DNA from: Brachypodius melanocephalos
Lineage: Eukaryota > Chordata > Aves > Passeriformes > Pycnonotidae
Direction of reading: 5' to 3'
NCBI GenBank assembly: GCA_013398615.1
Contig: VZSR01000520.1
Span: 19,059,983-19,123,982, forward strand
Length of the DNA: 64,000 nucleotides
Shown here: in pieces, positions 1-10,307 of the stretch
How the letters are laid out: every line of letters starts with the position of its first letter
How positions within the stretch are numbered: position 1 is the stretch's first letter
The notes under the pieces: model-generated
Told to the model about the DNA's origin: nothing
Databases searched by the model: none
Seen by the model: the letters and a program-made list of their open reading frames with translations, nothing else
Translations under genes and position numbers: made by a program

Positions 1-3000
1 CTAAAATTATCTCTGTGATTCTTACTAAAGGGCAAAAAACTGTTGTGGTAATAAAAAATCTGTATTACAGTCCTTCCAAAAGAGATAATGCATTCAGAGA
101 AAAAACAGGAAGGGAAAGGATTACACCTTTACTATAATTTGGTTTTCTTGAACTATTGGTTGAGGGTTAGTAATATGTTCTAGTGCAGAAACTAATATTC
201 TACTCAATAATCAAATATAAACAAAGAAAAACTATGGTGGATTAGCTCTATTCACAGGAAGATTTTAATATCTTAATAATCATTCATGTCTGGTCATCTA
301 ATCACCAGAATTTGTATAAACTTTCTCATTTACAATGAGTATAGAAAATATAATGGATAATAGAAAAGTCTGAAAACCTGCCAAAAGATGAAAAACTTTC
401 TTACATGTTATTCCTCTGAGAAGGTCTAATCCACCCTAGCATGCACAGAAGCTGGACTTACTATTGTACTTAAGTGTCTGAAAAAAAGTGCAGCAAGGGA
501 ATTTAAAATCTGCCTTCCCGCTCTGGACAACTTGACCGAATACAGCAAATTCAATGCATAAAGACGTCACAATCTAGCTGTTATCTAGCTGAATTAAACT
601 AACATTTTGAAATGCAGATTTTTTTGTCAAATTCTTTTCCTACTTTTGACAGCTAGCAGGCAAAAATTTAAAACGCTGTTTAGTATTGTTCTTATGCAAC
701 TATGGGACCTGAAAATCAGCTTTTAAAATAAAAGTTTTGTTTCTCATATCTGAGCAAGTATTTCTACACCGTTTCTTTTACTGGGAACACTTAAGGATCT
801 CTTTCTTGAGCAAAACCCTGGAAGAATCATGAAGTGTACTGGAGCATGGCTAATCATTAGCACCCAGCAGCTTTATAAGATGATGGAGTTGTATTTACAC
901 CTCTACTTTATTTAGGAGTCGCATTTAAGGGCACACACATGATATCAAATATTTCAAAATGTTAGTGCACCAGAAGAGTAAGAATAAATATCCCTCATAG
1001 TAAAGGTAGTAATATTCCCTACGCACCTTATCTTGCATGAAAATGTATTGGTAGTCTACAATAAAAATAAACCAAAAAAAAAAAAAAAAAAAAAAATCCC
1101 TAGCTTTCAGCTCATCTTCATTTCCAGACACTATGAATTTGATCTTTCAAGGTCACTTCCAACCTGGGCTGTTACATGAGTCTGTGAATACTGAATACAC
1201 AATATCTATCTGGAGCTCTCCATTTTCATTCTACATCTCTGGTCCCACTGACCTTACTGATTTTACTTTTGGCAGACTCTAAATCCTAGCTAAGCTCAAA
1301 ACTAAGTATTCATTTCCACTCTCTCTGACCTCCTTCATTTCTCCTTGGCCCAATGCAACAATTCTATCTCTAAAGGACTATCATAGGTATAGTTCAGTAT
1401 CATAGATATGGTTCAGTTCACCTGATATAGTAATAGTCTCTGTTCACCTATTATACTTTAAACTTATATAGTTTTAAAAATTTCAGATATTTTCCAGCTT
1501 TTTTCTATATGCAGCACTGGACTAGAATTAGTGACCTGTTTTTCAGTAACAAAACTGTGCTTAAAAAAGAATTGCTGCTTTTTCACAACAAAATCCACAC
1601 AACATTTTTTTCATCTACTTGATTCCATCTATCCATCTTATTTTTTTCTTGTCAAGCTAGCCTTTTTGATGTTCAATGTGTCCACCCCAAGTATTTCCAT
1701 TTGGCCTGTAAAAAAAGACCATAGGATTCTTGTCAGAGAATAGTCTCTTTGTGACTATTCTTTACGGAAATGCTCAAAGAAAAGACTTCTGTTTTATGAG
1801 AAAAGAAATCTTCACTCTTGTCTAGCTTAACTTATTTAACACTCCTAAATGAAAGGCATAGAACTGATTAAATAAAGAGATGGAAAAAACCACAATACAA
1901 TCACAAATTTTCTACATCTCTCTTTCCCGTTCTTATTAATATTTGGGGGTTTTTTTGTATTTTCATTTTGTTATGATAATGTAAACATGACTCCTATAAC
2001 TATGACACAGTACAAGCCTGGGCTTATGTCTGTTACTCTAACCTAACCCTAAATCCAAAAGAAAAGACAACTTCAAATCATCTATCACTATCACACAATT
2101 GAAAATTTTCAATATAGCATTCACATTTTTTCCAATTTTAGGATTATAAATATAGAGATTTCATTCAGACAAATACACATTTTAATTTTACCCTTTTATT
2201 TACTGAGTATATAAAACACGGAAGCAAATCTGAAGGCAGTAACAATACACACCTACCCCACACAAAGAATCATATCATAATGGGGAATAAGACTCTACAT
2301 TTAATTTTAATATTAACTATCTCTGACTTCTAGATGAGTGAGAGAAGTAGCAAAGTACAGCATTTCTGAACACACTGAAGCAGCTCAGCCTCTATTTTAA
2401 CCTTGTTAAAATGGGTCCTTTATAAAATAAGTCTGAATGCAACATCCTAACATGTTTGCCAGTATTTTTATGCTAGGAGTGTACATCTTCATACACAGTC
2501 AAAACTCTTGTTTTTCTTTACATATATGGAGAGAACAGCAATAAAAAATTCACTTTGGGTTCTCTTTAGGACTTGGAGACATTGTTACTCCACAGAAATG
2601 TAAACGTGGAAAATTTAGACTTGACTTAATTGAATGTTACTTGTGGTATCATATTACCTAAAGCATAACTTATTTACCACAGTAGGTAGAAAGGTCTTAT
2701 TTGTTGAATATGATTTTTAAAGCTAGCAGGTTTGTGTAGCAAAAGTATTAGCTCGCTTTGCTTCTGATTACCAAAAAACTTCAAAAAACATGGAAAATTT
2801 TAAAAAATAAATCAACATAATAGATGACAACTGTAGATATGTTTTAAAAGTGTTCTAGCCTAGCTAATTTGGTGTCATTTTATTAAAATGTGAATCAAAT
2901 TTGAAAAAACTAAAAGTATGAAAACAAAAGCGCAAAATACATAAAATGTGAAAATCATTGTAGAGGCCAAACTTACAGAGATGTTTTAGGGATTGGGGGT

Positions 3001-3294
3001 TTTTTCACATTACCATCTTCCTGCTAAGACTTTCTTACTTCTGCTTGTAGTAGTATGAACTAGAGACAAGCAACGTAACAGGATGAAATCTTAGTGAAAA
3101 TAAACTACTTGAATTTCAACAATGAAAGAATTCATGACTGCTTTTCTGTTTAGTAGGTCTCAACTTCTTGTACAATGTCATTGCCTAATTAAAGACTGCT
3201 GTAAAGAGTGTTTAATCTACCTAAACTCAAATTCAACTGACATCCTGTTTCCTTTTTGAAAGAAGGAAATATAAAAAAATCCACCATCACTTAC
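1..3294 (-). other. RYR3: RYR3 intron 8 (partial)
   Basis: AT-rich intron continuing past the left edge. It holds a 23-base A run at 1074-1096 and a short CR1 3'-end remnant at 1138-1190. I see no exon 9: the expected YEAGG-type codons are absent on the minus strand. The two open frames seen here (68 and 70 codons) are low-complexity chance frames. Confidence 0.8.
1138..1190 (+). mobile_element. CR1 LINE 3'-end remnant
   Basis: The stretch reads GATCTTTCAAGGTCACTTCC, then a CR1-like 3' terminus ending in GTCTGTGAAT. This matches the last ~50 bases of avian CR1 elements in plus orientation, with several substitutions. It is short and old, so confidence is moderate. Confidence 0.5.
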
Positions 3295-3388
3295 TTGTGC
3301 TGTGAATCATTTTGATCCGTAGATGGAATTGTCAAGCACTCATCATGGCCATGGAAGAAACGTACTACATGCCCACCAAGAAGATATC
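3295..3388 (-). CDS. RYR3: RYR3 coding exon 8 (residues 216-246 and two bases)
   Basis: This 94-bp exon starts in phase 1 and ends in phase 2. It encodes GYLLGGHVVRFFHGHDECLT followed by IPSTDQNDSQH and two bases, AA, of codon 247. It is the start of trefoil B (MIR-type), where G-G-H-V-x-R-x-F-H-G-H is diagnostic. The acceptor is TTTTTCAG and the donor GTAAGT starts at 3294. The AA ending means codon 247 will be Lys or Asn, whereas mammalian RyR3 has Arg there as I recall. Exon 9 is not found between 1 and 3294, so it lies outside the window. Confidence 0.95.
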
Positions 3389-4540
3389 CTGAAAAAGAAG
3401 CTCATTAACTCCTTAGCTAAAACATTGACTATGAAAATAACACACTCATGAAAGTTTAAAAAATTCAAGACCCAGACAAATTTTCACTCATAACTGAAAC
3501 TAGACAAGAACAATATTTAATACAAGTTTTAGTACCTTTTAAAAAATATTTCTTCTGAAAATGAAGACAAAACAAAAGCAAACTTTTAACATTTAAACTC
3601 AAATTAAGATTCTGAGACAGAAAAGGAAATTAAAAACTTCTTTAAAACAACAAAAAAATCATTGTTTTGAAAACTGAATGCTTTAGGTAAAAGCCAAATT
3701 GAATAGATAATACCATAGTTTTCTCCCCCTTAATACAGTTTAAAGGCTCTCAATACAAAGCAGTTTCATGATTTCATCAGTTTCTTCTGATATTTATCAT
3801 TTTTGTCAAAATCAAAGGTGCTGGAGGAGACAGAGGACAGAAGAACATTTTGCTGTTCTGAAGATTAAGTTTAATGGAAGCTAACTTTCCAACCCATTTA
3901 ACTCAAAGAGAGTACAGGTCAAAAACCAGGCACTCTGCCTCACATTAGAAAACAAAAGACAAAGCAGGTGTAGGAGAATGACTCATCAAATCCCAGTCCA
4001 AACTGTTCTGACCTTGTAAGTGAAGTCACTGCTTTTTAAAACAGCACACATTAAGGAGGAAGGGTAGAAGGAAACTTTCATTCTGTCCAGCTGATTCAAC
4101 ATAAATTTGTAAATGTGGAAAACTGTAACTGACAAGTACCGTTTTGCCACTTAATATAAAAGTCAAAGCAAAGAAATATTAGGAAAAAAAATGTACTTTT
4201 CTGATATTTATGTTTTCTTGATGGTTTTACAAATATCACAAAAACAGCATTATCTAATTCCTAATCCAGTTTTAGACTCAGGAAATCCAACTCTTTGTCT
4301 CTTCATTCCACTTGAGCTAGACTGCTATGTTTTTTGACATACGATCATCTCTCACATAAACCATTCTGAGAGTGTATATGAAATCAAAGCCTAAGTAGTT
4401 GAGAAAAAAAAAGATTGATAGGAAATCTACTTCTCCTCTTACTCCACCCCAACTTTTTTTTTTTTTTTTAATTACAGTATTTTGGATTATGCAAATAATT
4501 GTGGGCCACACAGTAGAAGGGTTCCAAATGGAGAGGGGTG

Positions 4541-4562
4541 CCAAGGCAAGGCAAGGCAAGGC
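4541..4562 (+). repeat. short (GGCAA)n tandem repeat
   Basis: About four imperfect copies of AAGGC/GGCAA lie immediately upstream of the CR1 copy in intron 7. Confidence 0.7.
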
Positions 4563-4609
4563 TAGGCTCTGGGGGATCTTTTCAATGAAAAGACTTTGGG
4601 ATCAAAGTC

Positions 4610-4880
4610 TCTTCAGTTGTGTCCAGCGATAGAACCAGAGACAATGGACGCAACACTGGGACAACAATGGCAGGGTCTGTTCAAACATCAGGAAATACTT
4701 TTTTATTGGGAATGCGCCTGAGCACTGGCACAGGTTCCTCAGGCATGTTGTAGAGTTTGCATCCCTGGAGAGAGTCTAAATCTGTCTAGATATATTCCTT
4801 GACAAGATGAACTAGGTGAATCAGCTTGGACTGTGGATTGGACCAGATTCTTCTCCATCTCAATGACTTTAATTCTGTAA
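4610..4880 (+). mobile_element. CR1 LINE, 3' part, degraded
   Basis: The order of segments follows the CR1 ORF2 tail and 3' UTR: a GTGTCCAGCGATAGAACCAG block, then GAGCACTGGCACAGG, then CATCCCTGGAGAGA, then GGACCAGATTCTTCTCCATC and a final AATTCTGTAA. It lies in plus orientation, antisense to RYR3. It is heavily mutated with no open reading frame. Confidence 0.85.
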
Positions 4881-6241
4881 GCTCTTAGGAAGTTTAGCAG
4901 CCAACTCTCTTCAGATAGAGAAATCCAAAATATACCACTGGTCTTCCATGATCTCTCTGAGTAGCTCATTATGTTTTTCATCTGTTACAAGTGTTAAACT
5001 TTGCTGTAGGATGGTTTTTCTCTTTGCTTCTTTTTTGTTTTACCTGTAAACCTGAAAAAACATAGACTTTTCCAGGGTTGATCCCTATTCTATTTATGAT
5101 CCATAAGAGCAGGTCCCCAGACAGCCACTTTCAAATATCGAGCTTCAGTATGCCAAAGCAATCAGAAAGTATTACAAGCAAAATCCATAGACCACATGAT
5201 TTTAAAATGAAAACCTAACACTTTGAAACAGGTTTCTTATGGGCCAGTGTACAGAAACACTGTGGGATGCTGATTTAAACCACTTGGGGTTAGAAAAACC
5301 CAACCATAGTTCAAATAAGACTACTAAATTAAGTCTAACACCAGGGTAGTCATCTTCTATCAAGATTTGCTATAGCTGATCCCTGGGAAGTGCTACATCT
5401 ATCTCAGTCCCCTTAAAGCTCCATTTTGTCCTATGTTATTGTATATTAGTATATCATAAATGATAAGTTTTACAGACAAGTGATACAAAATGATCCTAAT
5501 GTAAAGATATTTAAGTCGTTTGTGAATGTTGAGTGCTGATATTCTGAACAGAGAACAGCGAACATGAAGAGCAAGGTTTGCTACAACAGTGTTAATGACA
5601 ATCTATGGCACTGAAATCAGGAGAGATACTGAACAGATCAGACTCTTAGTATAGAGCAAGACATTTCTCAGAATAAGGTGATGCTTCTCAAATATGACCA
5701 TGAAGTGTAATAAAATTTCCAGAAAGAAATCCTGACCCTGTGGTGTAATAAGCTGAATAAAAGAAGACCATAAGGATGCATGGCTGTGACATTTAACTCT
5801 CCTATTTAAGAGACTTAAATAGGAACTTTCAGAAAACTGCTTTCCACTCTGCCTGTACCTTTGTCTCTCTTCTGTTTGATCTGTAGTGGGAGAATAGTAA
5901 TTAAGAAAATTGTACTCAAAAATCTAACTTTTCTGGCTTTAGTTATTCTGCAGCTCCTACTCCACCAAATTAAACTAAGTCTTCATTTCTCATTAGCTTT
6001 TAGAGCTTTGTTCTTCTAAAGTTACAGCACTCATTTAGTTTTTCTTCAGTAAATGCAGCTGATGTATCTGTATTTCCCTGTTTTCCCTTCAAGTATTCAT
6101 CTGTCCTAAGCTCATTTTCTTTATTTTCATTAAACTTTTTGGTTGATATTCTGAGAGGAATTTGTTTTTAATTTTCCCTCTTTACCAAAAGCATAAATTA
6201 ATCTAATTTATATTCATGTATAAATAATTAATATGGCAAAC

Positions 6242-6341
6242 CTTCTGTAATATTGCTTCCTGAGCATATAGGATGTACATTCCATAGTGTCTGCATAAAG
6301 GAGGCATCCACCTGAATATTTCCATTTGACACAGAGAGATG
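6242..6341 (-). CDS. RYR3: RYR3 coding exon 7 (residues 183-215 and one base)
   Basis: This 100-bp exon goes from phase 0 to phase 1. It encodes HLSVSNGNIQVDASFMQTLW, then NVHPICSGSNITE plus the first base of Gly216. It closes trefoil A and enters the linker to trefoil B. The acceptor is TTTTTTCAG. The donor is G|GTTTGC at 6241, a weak match to the vertebrate consensus, but it gives exactly the expected size and phase. The ICSGSNITEG end differs from mammalian RyR3 at several positions, as expected for a loop. Confidence 0.95.
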
Positions 6342-6702
6342 CTGAAAAAAGACAATGGTAACAGGAAACAATGAAAATTATGCACTTAAAAATTTAGTAA
6401 AATTTATCAACAGAAGATAATGTATGATAAAGTAAATACACAAATTTCTTCTAAAGTTAGTATTCTTCTAAAATGTGGGAAAAAGGTATGGAAGCAGTCT
6501 TGTTCTGGAGGAGGGACTCGTGTGCACACACACACACACACACTACCCTTCCAGTTGGGAAAAATAAAAATGTATTACAAACAGACATTACTCCCTAGAC
6601 TATAAAAAAATAATTGATAAGAATCCCAACAAATCTCCTGATATCCCCACAGAACTTTGTATTTTCCCACAATTTTCCCACTATCTAAAGAAACAAACTT
6701 AC
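6342..6702 (-). other. RYR3: RYR3 intron 6
   Basis: A 361-bp intron, the shortest here. It contains a (CA)n microsatellite at 6524-6543 (GT-rich on the transcribed strand) about 180 bases upstream of the exon 7 acceptor, and no other recognisable element. Confidence 0.9.
6524..6543 (+). repeat. (CA)10 microsatellite
   Basis: Uninterrupted CA dinucleotides. On the RYR3 sense strand this is a (TG) tract. Confidence 0.9.
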
Positions 6703-6815
6703 CAGGTACCTTTCAGAGGACACACTGACCAGGATAAGGTCATCACCTATTCGAACTTTCTCTCCTTCTGACCTTTGCTTTGAAGCAGGGTGTATTGTCC
6801 ACCAGCATGCCTCAC
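6703..6815 (-). CDS. RYR3: RYR3 coding exon 6 (residues 145-182)
   Basis: This 113-bp exon enters in phase 1 and ends in phase 0. It encodes GEACWWTIHPASKQRSEGEK, then VRIGDDLILVSVSSERYL. This is one of the most conserved stretches of the RyR N-terminal domain and holds the E-A-C-W-W-T-I-H-P motif. The acceptor is CCTTTAG and the donor GTAAGT starts at 6702. The short 361-bp intron 6 separates it from exon 7. Confidence 0.97.
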
Positions 6816-9249
6816 CTAAAGGACAGAGGCACTAATCAAGGTTCTACAAAACAGACAACTCCCAAGAAATCTAAGGATCTTTATACAACATTGAAATATC
6901 ATTATAAAAATTGTTTTATAACCTTCACCTTGTAAAACCATATAATTTCTTTTTTTAATCATTTTCAGTGCTTTTCTTTTTGCTTGAAACTTTTTGTCAA
7001 ATAATCCTTGCCATATATGATACTTTCCTTTTCAAGTACTTTCAAAAGGACTGTTTACAAAACACTGCTCAGAACTACTCTTCATTGAAGCCTCTCTGTG
7101 CCAGGAAATTGCTGACAGCTACCTTGGTCTTATTTACCACCTTTTGTCTCTTCTTTTGTTTAATGGTCATATTTAATTCACAGCCTTCTGTACCACATAG
7201 CATAACAAACCTGGAAGCAGTTCCACTAGCACTACAGACCATATAATCACAAAATAGCCAAGTCTAAGGGTGACAACCATAGAACATTTCCTACAAATTA
7301 AACATAGGATTCCAGATTACTGTGTGTACACACATCCACACTCCCCCCAACACACACGCACACCCCACAGAGCCACACACACACAGACATTCTGGGAAGA
7401 TTATTTAGCTCATTTCACACTGTTTAGAGTGTGAAAAAATAAGACCTTGAAGAAAACAAGTTGAATAAAATTTTCTCACCAGACAATGCAAAGCGGGGGG
7501 GAAAAAAAGGCAAATTTGGTAGAATCAAAGTACAAAAATTTGTTTGATTGATTGAGATACTTCATGTAAAACCTCCTTAAAACAAAATTTGAAGGTTATG
7601 GAACTAATTATAATGAAGACAATAAATAGACGTTACACCCATACAAGAGTAAAATGCTAAATCTTCAAAGGGAATAATTTTCAATAGCCAGTGGCTTTTC
7701 CCTCTGCTATATGAAGAATACTTCCTGCAGCTGAAACTGATTCATTAGCACAGTTTCATAGGTGAGGGAGTAGGGCAAGGGGAAGTGATATTATAGCATT
7801 CAGTTTATGAGCTTTACAGGCATGCAGTAGTTACCAAAGCCCTCTCTGCAGAAACATAACTAAGCTTTTTTTGAATCTTACCTGTGTGTATAAGGGTAAG
7901 GGTTTTCTTGTGTTAAGCAGTTAAGCAAGTACCAGTTAAATAACTACAGACACTTGTATAAAACCTCATAGATAGAAGATATATGTACAATAATTCTAAA
8001 AAAAAGCTATAAAACCAGATTTCACTATTTTAGTAGACATTAAACACATATATTCCTTTTATCACATAAATTCCTTTTCTCAACATGCTTAAAGAAAAGG
8101 TTGTCCATCTAAGGCAACAATCAAAGCCAAGTAACAGGCTGCTAATATCAGTCTAAAGCCATCTTCTCTATGGCTATAAACAACTGAATCACACATTTCA
8201 CTCATTCAAAAGACAAATTTTGTAGAGAGTCACTTGAACAGATTTAAAGATTACTATTTACAAACATTTTAACACCTACACTGCCAGTGCCTCTCCATCA
8301 TCAATGTCTATTTGATTTTAATTTATTTTCAAAATAATGAAAAAACAATAGAAAGCACAAGTTTGTGTTAACACAATCAGTATTTCTTTATTTGAGCTTT
8401 ACATTAATGTAGTGTGTATACAGGTATGTAGATTTTTCCTTCAAGACATATGTCTGGGCCTGAGTATTACAGAGTCACCTGTTACTTTCTGAGGAGTACT
8501 CATCAGTTTCAGAAACCATGAGCACTATGTAAGCAGCAGCAAGTAAATCTATTTGTGGCTCTTTGTGGCTAAGTTACCTTTAAATTCATTTAATACGGCT
8601 CCCAGTGGCAACTCATAATTTATATGTGTTTTCATGGAAGCAAAATTTTTTTCTTAGTATATTTCTGTCAGCAGTAATGGTAATGGCAGTACTCCCAGAA
8701 ATACACTAATTAGATTTTAAATCTTTCTCATAATGTCCTGTTTGTGTTGTATCTCTTCCACTATGTCTCATTAATGGTTTGTCCATAATATGTGTATATT
8801 TCTATCCAGCTCTTTTAGCAATGTCTTCAATACGTATTTTCTCATTTCCTGTGCTACAAGTTGCAAACTTCTTTTGTAACTTGGTTACAATTTATATTGT
8901 GAATGCATCAGTATATGACTTTTCTGTATGCTAAGTGTCAAAACAAAACAAAAAAGAACCAAACAATAGCATAATATTTATTGTATTCAACAGAATTTTT
9001 TTACTTTGACCATTAATATGCATTTTATTGCAGTTGTGTTAAGTCCGTTTATTTGCAAGGCTCTCTCACATTCTAACACAGTGTCATTTAATGTGCTGAA
9101 AGTCATTAGTACTAACAGTTATTTCTTTCCATCATCTTATTTCTGACAGACACATAAGGATACTATTCATAACAGTTACATTAAACTCAATGCCTCTTCT
9201 AAAACCAGAAATGGGTCACTCATTTCCCTTCAAAAATAACTTGCCATAC
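6816..9249 (-). other. RYR3: RYR3 intron 5
   Basis: A 2,434-bp AT-rich intron. An imperfect CA-rich tract occupies about 7321-7387. A 92-codon plus-strand frame at 6968-7246 has no recognisable similarity and is treated as chance. No transposon was recognised. Confidence 0.85.
7321..7387 (+). repeat. CA-rich imperfect microsatellite
   Basis: Alternating ACACAC blocks interrupted by ATCC, CTCCCCCC and GAGC. Confidence 0.75.
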
Positions 9250-9328
9250 CTGCTGCATTTTCTCGTAGTCCCACATCAAATGCAAGTTTATCTGTCTGGG
9301 ATCTTGATGATGTTAAACACGTCAAATA
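9250..9328 (-). CDS. RYR3: RYR3 coding exon 5 (residues 119-144 and one base)
   Basis: This 79-bp exon starts in phase 0 and ends in phase 1. It encodes YLTCLTSSRSQTDKLAF and then DVGLRENAA plus the first base of Gly145. The size and phase equal those of RyR paralogues. The acceptor is ATTTTGCAG and the donor GTATGG starts at 9249. The stretch lies in trefoil A; the SRSQTDKLAFDVGL core is characteristic of RyR3 (RyR2 has SRSSTDKLAFDVGL). Confidence 0.96.
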
Positions 9329-10232
9329 CTGCAAAATAGTGAAGTTATTGAAAACAAAAACCCAACAACATCCATTAACACAGATGCCAAATGAATATAT
9401 TCACAGTACTTCATCTTACTATCATACTTAATTTTTTTTAATTTCCACTTCAGCTATGCAATTTAGCTTCTACCTTCTGAAGTTTCACACAGCTCATCAG
9501 ATAGGAAGAGGCAAACATCCAATTACAGCCCTATCATAAGAAGTTTGATTCATGAAAACATTAAAAAACATACCAAAAGGCAATTATTATACTTGCAACT
9601 CTGGTATATCAAGGCAACTGCAATTTTCAAGGTTCATAAACATAAGCAATATAGTTTGAAGATTAATGTAGCATTTGCTAGTACATGAAAAAGGAGGGAA
9701 AATGTTTTCCTGATTTCTCATTTCTTCAGCCTTCTATTAGGTGTATTTACATGGGACCTAGTAGGTCAAAGCTCCAAAACAGCTGAAATTTTTCAGTTGT
9801 AGAATATAGTATGATGAAATTTATACAAGGCAGCCTGAAGACAGCATCTTTGGGGGCATAATCCCTGGGAACTACGAGATGTCAAATGGAACATCCTATC
9901 TCATAAAATATGATGGGGAAGAAAATAACATATATCATAACAAACTCATTTGCTGTAGAAGTAGTTGCTAATGGAAGTATCATTAAAATGGATTCTTTAA
10001 GGACACAGAAATAATCCATGGCCAAAGAAGCTTTCCAGCTACAATTCTGAGTTAGATAAAAAATCTGAATTTTAAAAAATCTATTGTGTTGAGACATCAC
10101 AAGTTATTAACATCTTTTTCATCTTGTGCAGAAGATAGCTTGGAAAGAAGATTACTCCAAATTTTATGCTTTTTTATTTTGGTGAAAATACATTTATTAT
10201 TCATGCTACTGTGCAGGTGCTCTCTGACTCAC
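9329..10232 (-). other. RYR3: RYR3 intron 4
   Basis: A 904-bp AT-rich intron with no repeat or other feature that I recognise. The 72-codon minus-strand frame at 9882-10100 is unremarkable. Confidence 0.85.
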
Positions 10233-10307
10233 CATTTCACTGAACGAATGCCGCAGCAGAATCGCGTGGCCGTACAGCAGGGTCCGGTGGCCACCCCCTT
10301 GGGCTGC
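10233..10307 (-). CDS. RYR3: RYR3 coding exon 4 (residues 94-118)
   Basis: This 75-bp phase 0-0 exon encodes AAQGGGHRTLLYGHAILL followed by RHSFSEM. The GGGHRTLLYGHAILLRH core is nearly invariant in RyRs. The acceptor is TTCTGCAG and the donor GTGAGT starts at 10232. Two features are odd. Residue 117 is Glu (GAA), where RyR2 and mammalian RyR3 have Gly as I recall. Base composition is also unusual: 48 of 75 bases are G or C and there are six CpGs, whereas the next exon is about 39% GC. Confidence 0.96.

Larger units (their letters stand above)
3389..6241 (-). other. RYR3: RYR3 intron 7
   Basis: A 2,853-bp intron. It contains a T run (about 4454-4469), a short (GGCAA)n patch at 4541-4562 and a decayed CR1 copy at about 4610-4880. 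The remainder is AT-rich with nothing I recognise. Confidence 0.85.

Noticed and set aside
480..580. Possible RYR3 exon 9
   Set aside because: Slightly less AT-rich, but translation on the minus strand does not give the expected trefoil B sequence or splice sites.
1074..1096. Poly-A as the tail of a processed retrocopy
   Set aside because: No gene-like sequence upstream; CR1 elements in birds do not end in poly-A, so the neighbouring CR1 scrap does not explain it. Treated as a simple homopolymer.
2036..2052. Telomere-like CTAACCTAACCCTAA
   Set aside because: Only two or three partial units; no array.
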